The position numbers and the translations under genes are program-made. From NCBI RefSeq assembly GCF_024679095.1, contig NW_026111624.1:186001-250000 (forward strand): a stretch of DNA of 64,000 nt. The letters run 5' to 3'. The notes under the pieces were generated by a model. The model saw only the letters and a program-made list of their open reading frames with translations, was not told where the DNA came from and did no database searches. How positions within the stretch are numbered: the first letter of the stretch is position 1; the number at the start of each line of letters is the position of its first letter. The DNA is from Eriocheir sinensis (taxonomy: Eukaryota; Arthropoda; Malacostraca; Decapoda; Varunidae). Shown here in pieces: positions 16,501-37,190 of this stretch.

Positions 16501-17255
16501 GGTAAATTTGTATTGAAAGAGATATTCAAAAATACATATAAAACAATGTAAATTTGTTTCAAAATATATATACGAATACACATAAAATAAAGTAGATTTC
16601 TATAGAAATATATATACAAAATACATATGAAATTATGTAAATACGTATAAAAATATATATACAAAATACATATCAATAATGTAAATTCGTGTCAAAATAA
16701 ATAAACAAAATATCATGAAAAGAATGTGTATTTGTATGAAAATAGATAATAGATAATAAATTTGTATAAAATATATATGCAAGATACACATTAAATAATG
16801 TAAATATGTATAAAAAAGTATATACAAAAAACAAATAGAATAATGTAACATCGTATCAAAATAAATACACAGAATATTAATAAAATAATGTAAATTTGTA
16901 TGAAAATAAAGATGCAAAATTCCCATAAAATAGCGCATTTCTTATAAAAATATATATACCAAAATACACATAAAATATTTAAATTTGCATTGAAATAAAT
17001 ATACAAAATGCACATACAATAAGGTAAATTTGTATTGAAAGAGATATGCAAAAATACATATAAAACAATGTAAATTTGTTTCAAAATATATATACGAATA
17101 CAAATAAAAAAATGTAGATTTCTATAAAAATATATACAAAATACACATAAAATTAAGTAAATACGTATAAAAAAATGTATACAAAATACACATAAAATAC
17201 CATGAATTTGTATAAGAATATATATTCAAAATAAATATTAAATAATGTACAAGCG

Positions 17256-17379
<124 letters not shown>

Positions 17380-17560
17380 AAGTACATATAAAATAATGTA
17401 AATTCGTATCAATATAAATCAACAAAACACCAATAAAATAATATATATTTGAATGAAAATAAATTTACAAAATACACATAACATAACTAAAATTTGTATT
17501 AAAATATATACAAAAATACATAGAAATAATTTGAGTTTGTATGAAAATAGATATACAAAA

Positions 17561-17605
17561 TCTGATAATCTGATTTTATATTATTTTTATAAAATCTGAA
17601 TTTTG
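17561..17605. other. Short non-monomeric sequence at a - to + switch
   Basis: About 45 bases containing TCTGATAATCTGATTTTATA and a second ATAAAATCTGAATTTTG do not fit the monomer consensus. The two TCTGA-bearing parts form an imperfect inverted pair around TTATTTTT. I found no second copy in the window. It could be a remnant at a rearrangement joint. Confidence 0.6.
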
Positions 17606-18050
17606 TTTATTGAATTTGAAACGAATTTACCTTATTTTGTATATCTATTTTCATACAAATTAAAATACTTCTGTGTATTTTTGTATATAGTTTTATATAA
17701 ATTTACGTTATTTTATGTGTATTTTGTATATTTATATTTATACAAATACACATTCTTTTATTGGTATTTTGTATATTTATTTTGATGCGAATTTACATTA
17801 TTTTATGTGTATTTTGCATACATTTTTTTATACGTATTTACTTCATTTTATGTGTATTTTGTATATATATTTTTATAGAAATCTACGTTATTTTATGTGT
17901 ATTCGTTAATATATTTTGAAACAAATTTACATTGTTTTATATGTATTTTGCATATCTATTTCAATACAAATTTACCTTATTGTATGTGTTTTTTAAATAT
18001 TTATTTTAATACAAATTTAATTTTTTTATGTGTATTTTGGTATATATGGA
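17606..18050 (+). repeat. Satellite block, + orientation
   Basis: About ten monomers, including AAATACACATTCTTTTATTG and TTTGAAACAAATTTACATTG variants. It ends at TATATATGGAGAGG, a GC-rich hexamer unusual for the array, directly joined to a - monomer. Confidence 0.9.
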
Positions 18051-20590
18051 GAGGTAAATTTGTATTGAAAGAGATATTCAAAAATACATATAAAACAATG
18101 TTAATTTGTTTCAAAATATATATACGAATACACATAAAATAACGTAGATTAAAAAAAATATATATACAAAATACACATAAAATGAAGTAAATACGTATAA
18201 AAAAATGAATACAAAATACACATAAAAATCGTATCAAAATAAATAAACAAAATACCAGTAAAAGAATGTGTATTTGTATAAATATAAATATACAAAATAC
18301 ACAAAAAATATCGTAAATTTGTATAAAACTATATACAAAAATACACATAAGTAATTAAATTTGTATGAAAATATATATACAAAATACAGCTAAAATAAGC
18401 TAAATTTGAATTGAAATGTACATACAAAATACATAAAATAATGTAAATCTGTATCAAAATATTTATACAAATACATATAATAACGTAGATTTGTTTAAAA
18501 ATATATAAACAAAATACACATTAAGTAATGTAAATACGTATAAAAAATATGTACAAAATACACATATAATCATGTAACTCGTATCAAAATAAATAAACAA
18601 AAGATCAATAAAATAATGTAAATTTGTATAAGAAAACATATACAAATAACGCAAATTTCTATAAAAATATATGTACAAAAATGCACATAAAATAAAGTAA
18701 ATTTGCATAAATATATATATACAAAACACACACTAAATAATGTAAAACCGTACATAAAATAAGCTAAATTTGTATAAAACTATAGACAAAAATACAAAAA
18801 AATAATTTAAATTCGTTTGAAAAGAAATATACAAAATACACATAAAATTAGGTAAATTTGTATTGAAATACATATACAAAATACATATCAAATAATGTAA
18901 ATTTGAATGAAAATATATAAACAAATACACTTAAAATAACGTAAATTTGTATAAAATATATATGCAAGATACTCATTAAATAGTGTAAATGTGTATAAAA
19001 AAATATATACAAAAAGCAAATAGAATAATGTAAAATCGTATCAAAATAAATACACAGAATATCAATAAAATAATGTAAATTTGTATGAAAATAAAGATGC
19101 AAAATTCCTAAAAATTATCGCATTTCTTATAAAAATATATTTACCAAAATACACATAAAATATTTAAATTTGCATTGAAATAAATATACAAAATGCACAT
19201 ACAATAAGGTAAATTTGTATTGAAAGAGATATGGAAAATTACACATAAACAAAGTAAATTTGTTTCAAAATATATATACGAATTCAAATAAAAAAACGTA
19301 GATTTCTATAAAAATATATATACAAAATACACATAAAATTAAGTAAATACGTATAAAAAATGTATACAAAATACACATAAGATAATGTAATTTCGAATTA
19401 AAATAAATGTAAATTTGAATGAAAATATAAAAACAAATACACTTAAAATAACGTAAATTTGTATAAAATATATATGTTACATTAAATGTTACATTAAATA
19501 GTGTAAATGTGTATAAAAAAATATATACAAAAAAAAAATAGAATAATGTAAAATCGTATCAAAATAAATACACAGAATATCAATAAAATAATGTAAATTT
19601 GTATGAAAATAAAGATGCAAAATTCCCAAAAATTATCGCATTTTTTATAAAAATATATATACCAAAATACACATAAAATATTTAAATTTGCATTGAAATA
19701 AATATACAAAATGCATATACAGTAAGGTAAATTTGTATTAAAAGAGATATTCAAAAATACATATAAAACAATGTAAATTTGTTTCAAAATATATATACGA
19801 ATACATATAAAATAAAGTAGATTTCTATAGAAATATATATACAAAATACATATGAAATTATGTAAATACGTATAAAAATATATATACAAAATACATATCA
19901 AATAATGTAAATTCGTGTCAAAATAAATAAACAAAATATCATGAAAAGAATGTGTATTTGTATAAAAATAGATAATAGATAATAAATTTGTATAAAATAT
20001 ATATGCAAGATACTCATTAAATAATGTAAATATGTATAAAAAAGTGTATACAAAAAACAAATAGAATAATGTAAATTCGTATCAAAATAAATACACCGCA
20101 TATTAATAAAATAATGTAAATTTGTATGAAAATAAAGATGCAAAATTCCCATAAAATAGCGCATTTCTTATAAAAATATATATACCAAAATACACTTAGA
20201 AATAATTTGAGTTTGTATGAAAATAGATATTCAAAATACACATAAAACTAGGTAAATTTCTTTTGAAATGTATATACAAAATAGCCATAAAATATTGTAA
20301 ATTTGTGTCAAAATATATAAACAAATACACATAAAATAACGTAAATTTGTATGAAAAATATATACAAAATACACATAGAATAATGCCAATTCGTATCAAA
20401 ATGAATGAGCAGAATATCAATAAAATAATGTATATTGTATGAAAATAAAGATGCAAAATACCCAAAAAATAAAGCATATGTTTATAAAAATACAGATACA
20501 AAAATACACATCGAATAATTAAATTTGTATTAAAATTAATATACAAAATGCGTATATAATAAGGTAAATTTGTATTGAAAAAATATGCAA
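18051..20590 (-). repeat. Satellite block, - orientation
   Basis: About 18263-19118 repeats about 15555-16410 in the same orientation (landmark AAATACAGCTAAAATAAGC at about 15674 and 18382, offset about 2708). GATGCAAAAT markers at about 19096, 19613, 20137 and 20450 give 12-, 12- and 7-monomer spacings. It ends at the recurrent junction bearing TATGCAACATACAC. Confidence 0.9.
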
Positions 20591-21625
20591 CATACACATT
20601 TACTCATACAAATTAATATTATTTTATTGGTATTTTGTTCATTTATTTTGATACGAATTACATGATTATATGTGTATTTTGTACACATTTTTTTATACGT
20701 ATTTTCATTATTTAATGTGTATTTTGTTTATATATTTTCATACAAATTTACGTTATTATATGTGTATTTGTATAAATATTTTGATACAAATTTACTTTAT
20801 TTCATGTATTTTGTATATATATTTCAATTCAAATTTAGCTTATTTTGTGTGTATTTTGTATATATTTTCATACAAATTTAATTACTTCTGTGTATTTATG
20901 TATATAGTTTTATATAAATTTACGTTATTTTATGTGTATTTTGTATATTTATATTTATACAAATACACATTCTTTTATTGGTATTTTGTTTATTTATTTT
21001 GATACGAATTTACATTATTTTATGTGTATTTTGTATACATTTTTTTATACGTATTTACTTAATTTTATGTGTATTTTGTATATATATATTTATAGAAATC
21101 TACGTTATTTTATGTGTATTCGTATACATATTTTGAAACAAATTTACATTGCTTTATATGTATTTTGCGTATCTATTTCAATACAAATTTACCTTAGTGT
21201 AAGTGTTTTTTATATATTTATTTTAATACAAATCTTATTTTTTTATGTGTATTTTGGTATATATATTTTTATAAATAATAAAATGCGTTATTTTACGGGT
21301 ATTTTGCCTCTTTATTTTCATACAAATTTACATTATTTTATTAATATTCTGTGTATTTATTTTGATACGATTTTACATTATTCTATTTGTGTTTTGTATA
21401 TATTTTTTTTATCCAAATTTACGTTATTTTAAGTGTATTTGTTTATGTATTTTCATTCAAATTTGCATTATTTTATGTGCATTTTGTATATGTATTTCCA
21501 TACAAATTAACCTAGTTTTATGTGTATTTTATATTTATTTTCATACAAATTTAAAATATTTTTGTGTATTTTTGTATATAGTTTGATACAAATTTAGGTT
21601 ATATTATGTGTTTTTTGAATATCTA
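20591..21625 (+). repeat. Satellite block, + orientation
   Basis: Starts at the junction TACTCATACAAATT, which also opens + blocks at about 30.95, 33.69, 35.94 and 38.26 kb. Monomer order at first follows those blocks (ACATGATTATATGTG, then TCATTTACTTCTG-like variants). It ends abruptly at GAATATCTATTAAATATATA. Confidence 0.9.
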
Positions 21626-27136
<5,511 letters not shown>

Positions 27137-28252
27137 TATAATGTAAATTTGTATGAAATGAAAACAAATTCACATAAAATTCGCGTCAAAATAAATAAAC
27201 AAAATATCAATAAAAGAATGTGTATTTGTATGTAAATAGATATACAAAATACACATAAAATAACCTAAATTTGTATCAAACTATATACAAAAATAAACAA
27301 AAATATTTTAAATTTGTATGAAAATAAATATACAAAATACACATAAAATTAGGTAAATTTGTATTGAAATACATACACAAAATACACATAAAATAATGTA
27401 AATTTGAATGAAAATACATAAACAAATACACTTAAAATAACGTAAATTTGTATAAAAAAATATGTACAAAACACAAATAGAATAATGTAAAATCGTATCA
27501 AAATAAATACACAGAATATTAATAAAATAATGTAAATTTGTATGAAAATAAAGAAGCAAAATACCCATAAAATAACGCATTTATAAAAATATATATACCA
27601 AAATACAAATCAAAAAATTAAATTTGTATTAAAATAAATATACAAAAAACACATATAATAAGGTAAATTTGTATTGAAATAGATATGCAAAATACATATA
27701 AGACAATGTAAATTTGTTTCAAAATATATATACGAATATACATAAAATAACGTAGATTTCTATAAAAATATATATACAAAATTCACATAAAATGAAGTAA
27801 ATACTTATAAAAAAATGTATACAAAATACACATAAAATAATGTAAATTCGTATCAAAATAAATTAACAAAATACCAATAAAAGAATGTGTATTTGTATAA
27901 ATATAAATATACAAAATACACATAAAATCACGTAAATTTGTATAAAACTATATACAAAAATACACAGAAGTAATTAAATTTGTATGAAAATATATACAAA
28001 ATACACACAAAATAAGCTAAATTTGAATTGAAATATATATACAAAATACATGAAATAAAGTAAATTTGTATCAAAATATTTATACAAATTCACATATAAT
28101 AACGTAAATTTGTATGAAAATATATAAACAAAATACACATTAAATAATGTAAATACGTATAAAGAAATATGTACAAAATACACATATAATCATGTAATTC
28201 GTATTAAAATGAATGAACAAAATACCAATAAAATAATATAAATTTGTGTGAG
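27137..28252 (-). repeat. Satellite block, - orientation
   Basis: About 27180-28252 is repeated colinearly at about 53540-54603 (offset about 26.35 kb), with landmarks AAGAAGCAAAATACCC and TTTGTATCAAACTATAT. The right end is the reverse-complement form of the junction with GTGTATGTTGCATA. Confidence 0.9.
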
Positions 28253-29880
28253 TAAACGTGTATGTTGCATATTTTTCAATACAAATTTACCTTATTATAT
28301 ACGCATTTTGTATATTAATTTTAATATATGTGTATTTGAATATATATTTTGATACAAATTTACATTATTTTATGTATTTTCTATATTTATTTCAATTCAA
28401 ATTTAGCTTATTTTATGTGTCCTTTGTATATTTATTTTCATACAAATTTAATTATTATTGTTTATTTTTGTATATAGTTTTATACAAATTTACGTTATTT
28501 TATGTGTATTTTGTATATTTATATTTATACAAGTAAATATTCTTTTATTGGCATTTAGCTTATTTATTTTTATACGAATTTACATTATTTTATGTGTATT
28601 TTGTATACATTGTCTTATACGTACTTACTTCATTTCATGTGTATTTTGTATATATATTTTTATAGAAATCTACGTTATTTTATGTGTAATCGTATATATA
28701 TTTTGAAACAAATTTATATTGTTTTATGTGTATTTTGCATATCTATTTCAATACAAATTTACCTTATTGTATGTGCATTTTGTATATTTATTGTAATACA
28801 AATTTAAATATTTTATGTGTATTTTGGTATATATATTTTCATAAAAAATGCGTTGTTTTATGGATATTTTGCATCTTTATTTTCATACAAATTTACATTA
28901 TTTTATTAATATTCTGTGTATTTATTTTGATACTATTTTACATTATTCAATTTGTGTTTTGTATATATTTTTTTATACATATTTACATTATTTAATGTGT
29001 ATTTTCTATATATATTTCATACAAATTTACGTTATTTTAAGTGTATTTGTTTATATATTTTCATTCAAATTTACATTATTTTATGTGTGTTTTGTATATG
29101 TATTTCAATATAAATTTACCTAGTTTTATATGTATTTTGTATATATTTTTTATACAAATTTAAATTATTTTTGTGTATTTTTTTAATAGAGTTTTATACA
29201 AATTTACAATATTTTATGTGTATTTTGTATATCTATTTTCATACAAATACACATTCTTTTATTGATATTTTGTTTATTTATTTTGATGCGAATTTACATT
29301 ATTTAATGTGTATTGTGTATATATATTTTTATACGTATTTACGTCATTTCATGTGTATTTTGCATATATATTTCTAAAGAAATATGCGTTATTTTATGTG
29401 TATTCGTATATATATTTTGAAACAAATATACATTGTTTTATGTGCATTTTGTATATTTTTTCAATACAAATTTCCCTTATTGTACGTGCATTTTGTATAT
29501 TAATTTTAATACAAATTTAATTATTCTATGTGTATTCTTGTATATGTATTTTTAAAAAAATGTTCTTTTTTTATGGGTATTTTGCATCTTTATTTTCATA
29601 CAAAATTACATTATTTTATTGATATTCTGTGTATTTATTTTGATGCGATTTTACATTATTCTATGTATATTTTGTATATCTATTTTATACAAATGTACGT
29701 TATTTTATGTGAATTCGTTTTCATTTCATTCAAATTTACACTATTTTATGTGTATTTTGTACATGTATTTAAATACAAATTTAACTAATTATATGTGTAT
29801 TTTGTATATCTATTTTCATACAAATTGAAATTTATTTTTTTGTTTTTTTATATATATTTTTATACAAATTTTCGTAATCT
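28253..29880 (+). repeat. Satellite block, + orientation, with a complete higher-order unit
   Basis: Opens with GTGTATGTTGCATA. It is colinear with about 54605-54670 for only about 75 bp, then jumps to another monomer at about 28326. It contains a full 16-monomer unit (28861-29574). It ends at the recurrent + to - joint TTTTCGTAATCTTATAAAAA. Confidence 0.9.
28861..29574 (+). repeat. Reference 16-monomer higher-order repeat unit, about 714 bp
   Basis: From one GGATATTTTGCATC monomer to the next GGGTATTTTGCATC. Sixteen variants follow in order, including AATATTCTGTGTATTTATTT, CTATTTGTGTTTTG, TTTTAAGTGTATTTG, TTTTTGTGTATTTTTTTAAT, AAATACACATTC, TTTGATGCG, TTACGTCATTTCATG, TATTCGTATATATATTTTG, and TTTAATTATTCTATG. 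The same order, with deletions, underlies most blocks of the window. Confidence 0.75.
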
Positions 29881-30945
29881 TATAAAAATATATATACCAA
29901 AATACACATAAAATATTTAAATTTGCATTGAAATAAATATACAAAATGCACATACAATAAAGTAAATTTGCATTGAAAGAGATATGCAAAAATACATATA
30001 AAACAATGTAAATTTGTTTCAAAATATATATACGAATACAAATAAAAAAACGTAGATTTCTATAAAAATATATATACAAAATACACATAAAATTAAGTAA
30101 ATACGTATAAAAAAATGTATACAAAATACACATAAAATAATGTAAATTCGAATTAAAATAAATATACAATATACCAATAAAAGAATGTGTATTTGGATAA
30201 ATATAAATATACAAAATACACATACAAAATATACATAAAATAAGGGAGATTTGTAAAAAAAATATATGTACAAAATACACATAAAATAATGTAAATTTAT
30301 ATGAAAATATATATACAAATACATATAAAATACCATGAATTTGTATAAAAATATATATTCAAAATAAATATTAAATAATGTAAAAGCGTATAAAAATATA
30401 TATATACAAAGTACATATAAAATAATGTAAATTTGTATCAATATAAATCAACAACCCACCAATAAAATAATATATATTTGAATGAAAATAAATTTACAAA
30501 ATACACATAACATAACTAAAATTTGTATTAAAATATATACAAAAATACATAGAAATAATTTGAGTTTGTATGAAAATAGATATACAAAATACACATAAAA
30601 CTAGGTAAATTTCTTTTGAAATGTATATGCAAAATACCCATAAAATATTGTAAACTTGTGTCAAAATATATAAACAAATACAGATAAAATAACGTAAATT
30701 TGTATGAAAAATATATACAAAATACACATAGAATAATGTCAATTCGTATCAAAATGAATGAGCAGAATATCAATAAAATAATGTAAATTTGTATGAAAAT
30801 AAAGATGCAAAATACCTAATAAATAAAGCATATGTTTATAAAAATACAGATACAAAAATACACATCGAATAATTAAATTTGTATTAAAATTAATTTACAA
30901 AATGCGTATATAATAAGGTAAATTTGTATTGAAAAAATATGCTAC
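29881..30945 (-). repeat. About 1.06 kb - unit, copy 1
   Basis: Bounded by TTTTCGTAATCTTATAAAAA on the left and the TATGC(A/T)ACATACACGTTTAC junction on the right. The same bounded unit recurs at 34871-35935 and 37191-38255 with almost equal length. Internal landmarks in the same order are ATGTGTATTTGGATAAATA, CAAAGTACATATAAAATAAT and AAACTAGGTAAATTTCTTTT. A partial inverted copy lies at about 54604-55400. Confidence 0.88.
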
Positions 30946-32408
30946 ATACACGTTTACTCATACAAATTTATATTATTTATTGGTATTTTGTTTATTTATT
31001 TTGATACGAATTACATGATTATATGTGTATTTTGTACATATATTTTTATACGTATTTACATTATTTAATGTGTATTTTGTTTATAGATTTTCATACAAAT
31101 TTACGTTATTATATGTGTATTTGTATAAATATTTTGATACAAATTTACTTTATTTCATGTATTTTGTATATATATTTCAATTCAAATTTAGCTTATTTTG
31201 TGTGTATTTTGTATATATTTTCATACAAATTTAATTACTTCTGTATATTTTTGTATATAGTTTTATATAAATTTACGTTATTTTATGTGTATTTTGTATA
31301 TTTATTTTTATACAAATACTCATTCTTTTATTTGTATTTTGGTTATTTATTTTGATACGAATTTACATTATTTTATGTGTATTTTGTATACATTTTTTTA
31401 TACGTGTTTACTTCATTTTATGTGTATTTTGTATATATATTTTTATAGAAATCTACGTTATTTTATGTGTATTCGTATATATATTTTGAAACAAATTTAC
31501 ATTGTTTTATATGTATTTTGCATATCTATTTCAATACAAATTTACCTTATTGTATGTGTTTTTTGTATATTTATTTTAATACAAATTTAATTTTTTGATG
31601 TGTATTTTGGTATATATATTTTTATAAATAAAAAAATGCGTTATTTTATGGGTATTTTGCTTCTTTATTTTCATACAAATTTACATTATTTTATTAATAT
31701 TCTGTGTATTTATTTTGATACGATTTTACATTATTCTATTTGTGTTTTGTACATATTTTTTTATACAAATTTACGTTATTTTAAGTGTATTTGATGATGT
31801 ATTTTCATTCAAATTTACATTATTTTATGTGTATTTTGTGAATGTATTTTAATACAAATTTACCTAATTTTATGTGTATTTTGTATATTTATTTTCATAC
31901 AAATTTAAAATATTTTTGTGTATTTTTGTATATAGTTTGATATAAAATTAGGCTATTTTATGTGTATTTTGTATATCTATTTTCATACAAATACACATTC
32001 TTTTATTGATATTTTGTTTATTTATTTTGACGCGAATTTACATTATTTAATGTGTATTTTGTATATATTTTTTTATACGTATTTATATCATTTCATGTGT
32101 ATTTTGTATAGTTTTAAACAAATTCATATTATTTAATGTGTATTTTGTATATATATATTTATACAAATACACATTCTTTTATTGGTATTTTGTTTATTTA
32201 TTTTGATACTAATTTACATTATTTTATGTGTATTTTGTATACATTTTTTATACGTATTTACTTAATTTTATGTGTTTTTTGTATATATATTTTTATAGAA
32301 ATCTACCTTATTTCATGTGTATTCGTATATATATTTTGAAACAAATTTACATTGTTTATATGTATTTTGCATATCTATTTTTATGTATTCTGTCTTTATT
32401 TTTGTTAT
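30946..32408 (+). repeat. Satellite block, + orientation
   Basis: Opens at the CGTTTACTCATACAAATTTA junction. It ends at about 32380-32408 in an off-consensus stretch containing TATTCTGTCTTTATTTTTG before turning to - monomers. No gene seen. Confidence 0.9.
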
Positions 32409-33690
32409 ACATAGAATAATGTAAAATCGTATCAAAATAAGTACACAGAATATCAATAAAATAATTTAAATTTGTATGAAAATAAAGATGCAAAATACCC
32501 ATAAGATAAGGCATATTTTTTTTTTTAAAATACATATACAAAAATACACATAGAATAATTAAATTTGTATTAAAATTAATATACAAAATGCACACATACA
32601 ATACGGATGACGTAAATACGTATAAAAATATATATACACAATACACATTAAATAATGTAAATTCGCATCAAAATAAATATATAAAATATCAATAAAAGAA
32701 TGTGTATTTGTATGAAAATAGATATACAAAATACACATAAAATATTGTAAATTTGTATAAAACTCTATTAAAAAAATACACAAAAATAATTTAAATTTGA
32801 ATAAAAATATATATACAGAATACACATAAAATAGTTAAATTTCTATTGAAATACATATACAAAATACACATAAAATCATGCAAATTTGAATGAAAATATA
32901 TAAAGAAATACACTTAAAATAACGTAAATTTGTATGAAATATATATAGAAAATACACATTAAATAATGTAAATATGTAAAAAAAATATATACAAAACACA
33001 AATAGAATAATGTAAAATAGTATCAAAATAAATACACAGAATATTAATAAAATAATGTAAATTTGTATGAAAATAAAGATGCAAAATACCCATAAAACAA
33101 CGCATTTTTTATAAAAATATATATACCAAAATAGACATAAAATATTTAAATTTGTATTACAATAAATATACAAAATGCACATACAATAAGGTAAATTTGT
33201 ATTGAAATAGATATGCAAAATACACAAAAAACAATGTAAACTTCTTTCAAAATATATATACGAATACACATAAAATAACGTAGATTTCAATAAAAATATA
33301 TATACAATTACACATAAAATGAAGTAAATACGTATAAGAAAATATATACAAAATACACATAAAATAATGTAAATTCGTGTCAAAATAAATAAACTAAATG
33401 CCAATAAAAGAATGTTTACTTGTATAAATATAAATATACAAAATACACATAAAATAACGTAAAATTGTATAAAACTATATACAAAAATAAACAAAAAATA
33501 ATTAAATTTGTATGAAAATAGACATACAAAAGACATAAAATAAGCTAAATTTGAATTGAAATAAATATAGAAAATACATAAAATAATGTAAATTTGTATC
33601 AAAATATATATTCATATACACATATATTAAAATTAATATACAAAATGCGTATATAATAAGATAAATTTATATTGAAAAAATATGCAACAT
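32409..33690 (-). repeat. Satellite block, - orientation
   Basis: Monomer order follows the 10.7-12.0 kb - block; AAACTAAATGCCAATAAAAG at about 33390 is the unexpanded version of the (TA)n site at 11561. There is a joint at about 33620 (CACATATATTAAAATTAATA) between two unrelated monomer types. The right end is the TATGCAACATACACGTTTAC junction. Confidence 0.9.
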
Positions 33691-34870
33691 ACACGTTTAC
33701 TCATACAAATTTATATTATTTTATTGGTATTTTGGTTATTTATTTTGATACGAACTACATGATTATATGTGTATTTTCTACATATTTCTTTATACGTATT
33801 TATAAATATTTAATGTGTATTTTGTTTATATATTTTCATACAAATTTACGTTTTTATATGTGTATTTGTATAAATATTTTGATACAAATTTACTTTATTT
33901 CATGTATTTTGTATATATATTTCAATTCAAATTTAGCTTATTTTGTGTGTATTTTGTATATATTTTCATACAAATTTAATTACTTCTGTGTATTTTTGTA
34001 TATAGTTTTATATAAATTTACGTTATTTTATATGTATTTTGTATATTTATATTTATACAAATACACATTCTTTTATTGGTATTTTGTTTATTTATTTTGA
34101 TACGAGTTTTCATTATTTTATGTGTATTTTGTATACATTTTTTTATACGTATTTACTTAATTTTATGTGTATTTTGTATATATATTTTTATAGAAATCTA
34201 CGTTATTTTATGTGTATTCGTATATATATTTTGAAACAAATTTACATTGTTTTATATGTATTTTGCATATCTATTTCAATACAAATTTACCTTATTGTAT
34301 GTGTTTTATGTATATTTATTTTAATACAAATTTAACTTTTTGATGTGTATTTTGGTATATATAGTTTTATAAATAAAAAAAATGCGTTATTTTATGGGGT
34401 TTTGCTTCTTTATTTTCATACAAATTTACATTATCTTATTAATATTCTGTGTATTTATTTTGATACGATTTTACATTATTCTATTTGTGTTTTGTACATA
34501 TTTTTTTATACAAATTTACGTTATTTTAAGTGTATTTGTTTATGTATTTTCATTCAAATTTACATTATTTTATGTGTATTTTGTGTATGTATTTCAATAC
34601 AAATTTACCTAATTTTATGTGTATTTTGTATATTTATTTTCATACAAATACACATTCTTTTATTGTTATTTTGTTTATTTATTTTGACGAGAATTTTATG
34701 TGAATTTGTTTTCATTTCATACAAATTTACATTATTTTATGTGTATTTTGTACATGTATTTAAATACAAATTTAACTAATTATATGTGTATTTTGTATAT
34801 CTATTTTCATACAAATTGAAAAATTTTTTTTTGTTTTTTGTATATATTTTTATTCAAATTTTCGTAATCT
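33691..34870 (+). repeat. About 1.2 kb + unit, copy 1
   Basis: Bounded by the TATGCAACATACACGTTTAC junction and the TTTTCGTAATCTTATAAAAA joint. It is colinear with 35936-37190, with a shorter segment near 34650-34700. Confidence 0.88.
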
Positions 34871-35935
34871 TATAAAAATATATATGCCAAAATACACATA
34901 AAATATTTAAATTTGCAATGAAATAAATATACAAAATGCACATACAATAAGGTAAATTTGTATTGAAAGAGATATGCAAAAATACATTAAAACAATGTAA
35001 ATTTGTTTCAAAATATATATACGAATACAAATAAAAAAACGTAGATTTCTATAAAAATATATATACAAAATACACATAAAATTAAGTAAATACGTATAAA
35101 AAAATGTATACAAAATACACATAAAATAATGTAAATTCGAATTAAAATAAATAAACAAAATACCAATAAAAGAATGTGTATTTGGATAAATATAAATATA
35201 CAAAATACACATACAAAATAAACATAAAATAAGGTAGATTTGTAAAAAAATATATGTACAAAATACACATGAAATAATGTAAATTTATATGTAAATATAT
35301 ATAAAAATACACATAAAATACCATGAATTTGTATAAAAATATATATTCAAAATAAATAATAAATAATTTAAAAGCGTATAAAAATATATATATACAAAGT
35401 ACATATAAAATAATGTAAATTCGTATCAATATAAATCAAGAAAACACCAATAAAATAATATATATTTGAATGAAAATAAATTTACAAAATACACATAACA
35501 TAACTAAAGTTTGTATTAAAATATATACAAAAATACATAGAAATAATTTGAGTTTGTATGAAAATAGATATACAAAATACACATAAAACTAGGTAAATTT
35601 CTTTTGAAATGTTTATACAAAATACCCATAAAATATTATAAATTTGTGTCAAAATATATAAGCAAATGCACATAAAATAACGTAAATTTGTGTGAAAAAT
35701 ATATACAAAATACACATAGAATAATGACAATTCGTATCAAAATGAATGAGCAGAATATCATAAAATAATGTAAATTTGTATGAAAATAAAGATGCAAAAC
35801 ACCCAAAAAATGAAGCATATTTTTATAAAAATACAGATACAAAAATACACATCGAATAATTAAATTTGTATTAAAATTAATATACAAAATGCGTATATAA
35901 TAAGGTAAATTTTTATTGAAAAAATATGCAACATA
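34871..35935 (-). repeat. About 1.06 kb - unit, copy 2
   Basis: Same ends and internal order as 29881-30945. Differences are scattered single bases and small indels, for example AATATCATAAAATAATG here against AATATCAATAAAATAATG in copies 1 and 3. Confidence 0.88.
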
Positions 35936-37190
35936 CACGTTTACTTATACAAATTTATATTATTTTATTGGTATTTTGTTTATTTATTTTGATACGAATT
36001 ACATGATTATATGTGTATTTTGTACATATTTTTTATATGTATTTCCATTATTTAATGTGTATTTTGTTTATAGATTTTCATACAAATTTACGTTATTATA
36101 TGTGTATTTGTATAAATATTTTGATAAAAATCTACTTTATTTCATGTATTTTGTATATATATTTCAATTCAAATTTAGCTTATTTTGTGTGTATTTTGTA
36201 TATATTTTCACACAAATTTAATTACTTCTGTGTATTTTTGTATATAGTTTTATATAAATTTACGTTATTTTATGTGTATTTTGTATATTTATATTTATAC
36301 AAATACACATTCTTTTATTGGTATTTTGTTTATTTATTTTGATACGAATTTACATTATTTTGTGTTTTTTGTATATATTTTTTTATACTTATTTACTTCA
36401 TTTTATGTGTATTTTGTATATATATTTTTATAGAAATCTACGTTATTTTATGTGTATTCGTATATGTATTTTGAGACAAATTTACATTGTTTTATATGTA
36501 TTTTGCATATCTATTTCAATACAAATTTACCTTTTTGTATGTGTTTTTTGAATATTTATTTTAATACTAATTTAATTTTTTGATGTGTATTTTGGTATAT
36601 ATATTTTTATAAATAAAAATGCGTTATTTTATGGGTATTTTGCTTCTTTATTTTCATACAAATTTACATTATTTTATTAATATTCAGTGTATTTATTTTG
36701 ATACGATTTTACATTATTCTATTTGTGTTTTGTACATATTTTTTATACAAATTTACGTTATTTTAAGTGTATTTGTTTATGTATTTTCATTCAAATTTAC
36801 ATTATTTTATGTGTATTTTGTGTATGTATTTCAATACAAATTTACCTAATTTTATGTGTATTTTGTATATTTATTTTCATACAAATATAAAATATTTTTG
36901 TGTATTTTTGTATATAGTTTGATACAAATTTAGGTTATTTTATGTGTATTTTGTATATCTATTTTCATACAAATACACATTCTTTTATTGATATTTTGTT
37001 TATTTATTTTGAAGCGAATTTTATGTGAATTTGTTTTCATTTCATACAAATTTACATTATTTTATGTGTATTTTGTACATGTAACTAAATACAAATTTAA
37101 TTATATGTGTATTTTGTATATCTATTTTCATACAAATTGAAATTTATTTTTTTGTTTTTTTGTATATATTTTTAATCAAATTTTCGTAAT
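35936..37190 (+). repeat. About 1.25 kb + unit, copy 2
   Basis: Same boundaries and monomer order as 33691-34870. It ends at TTTTCGTAATCTTATAAAAA (about 37181-37200). Confidence 0.88.
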
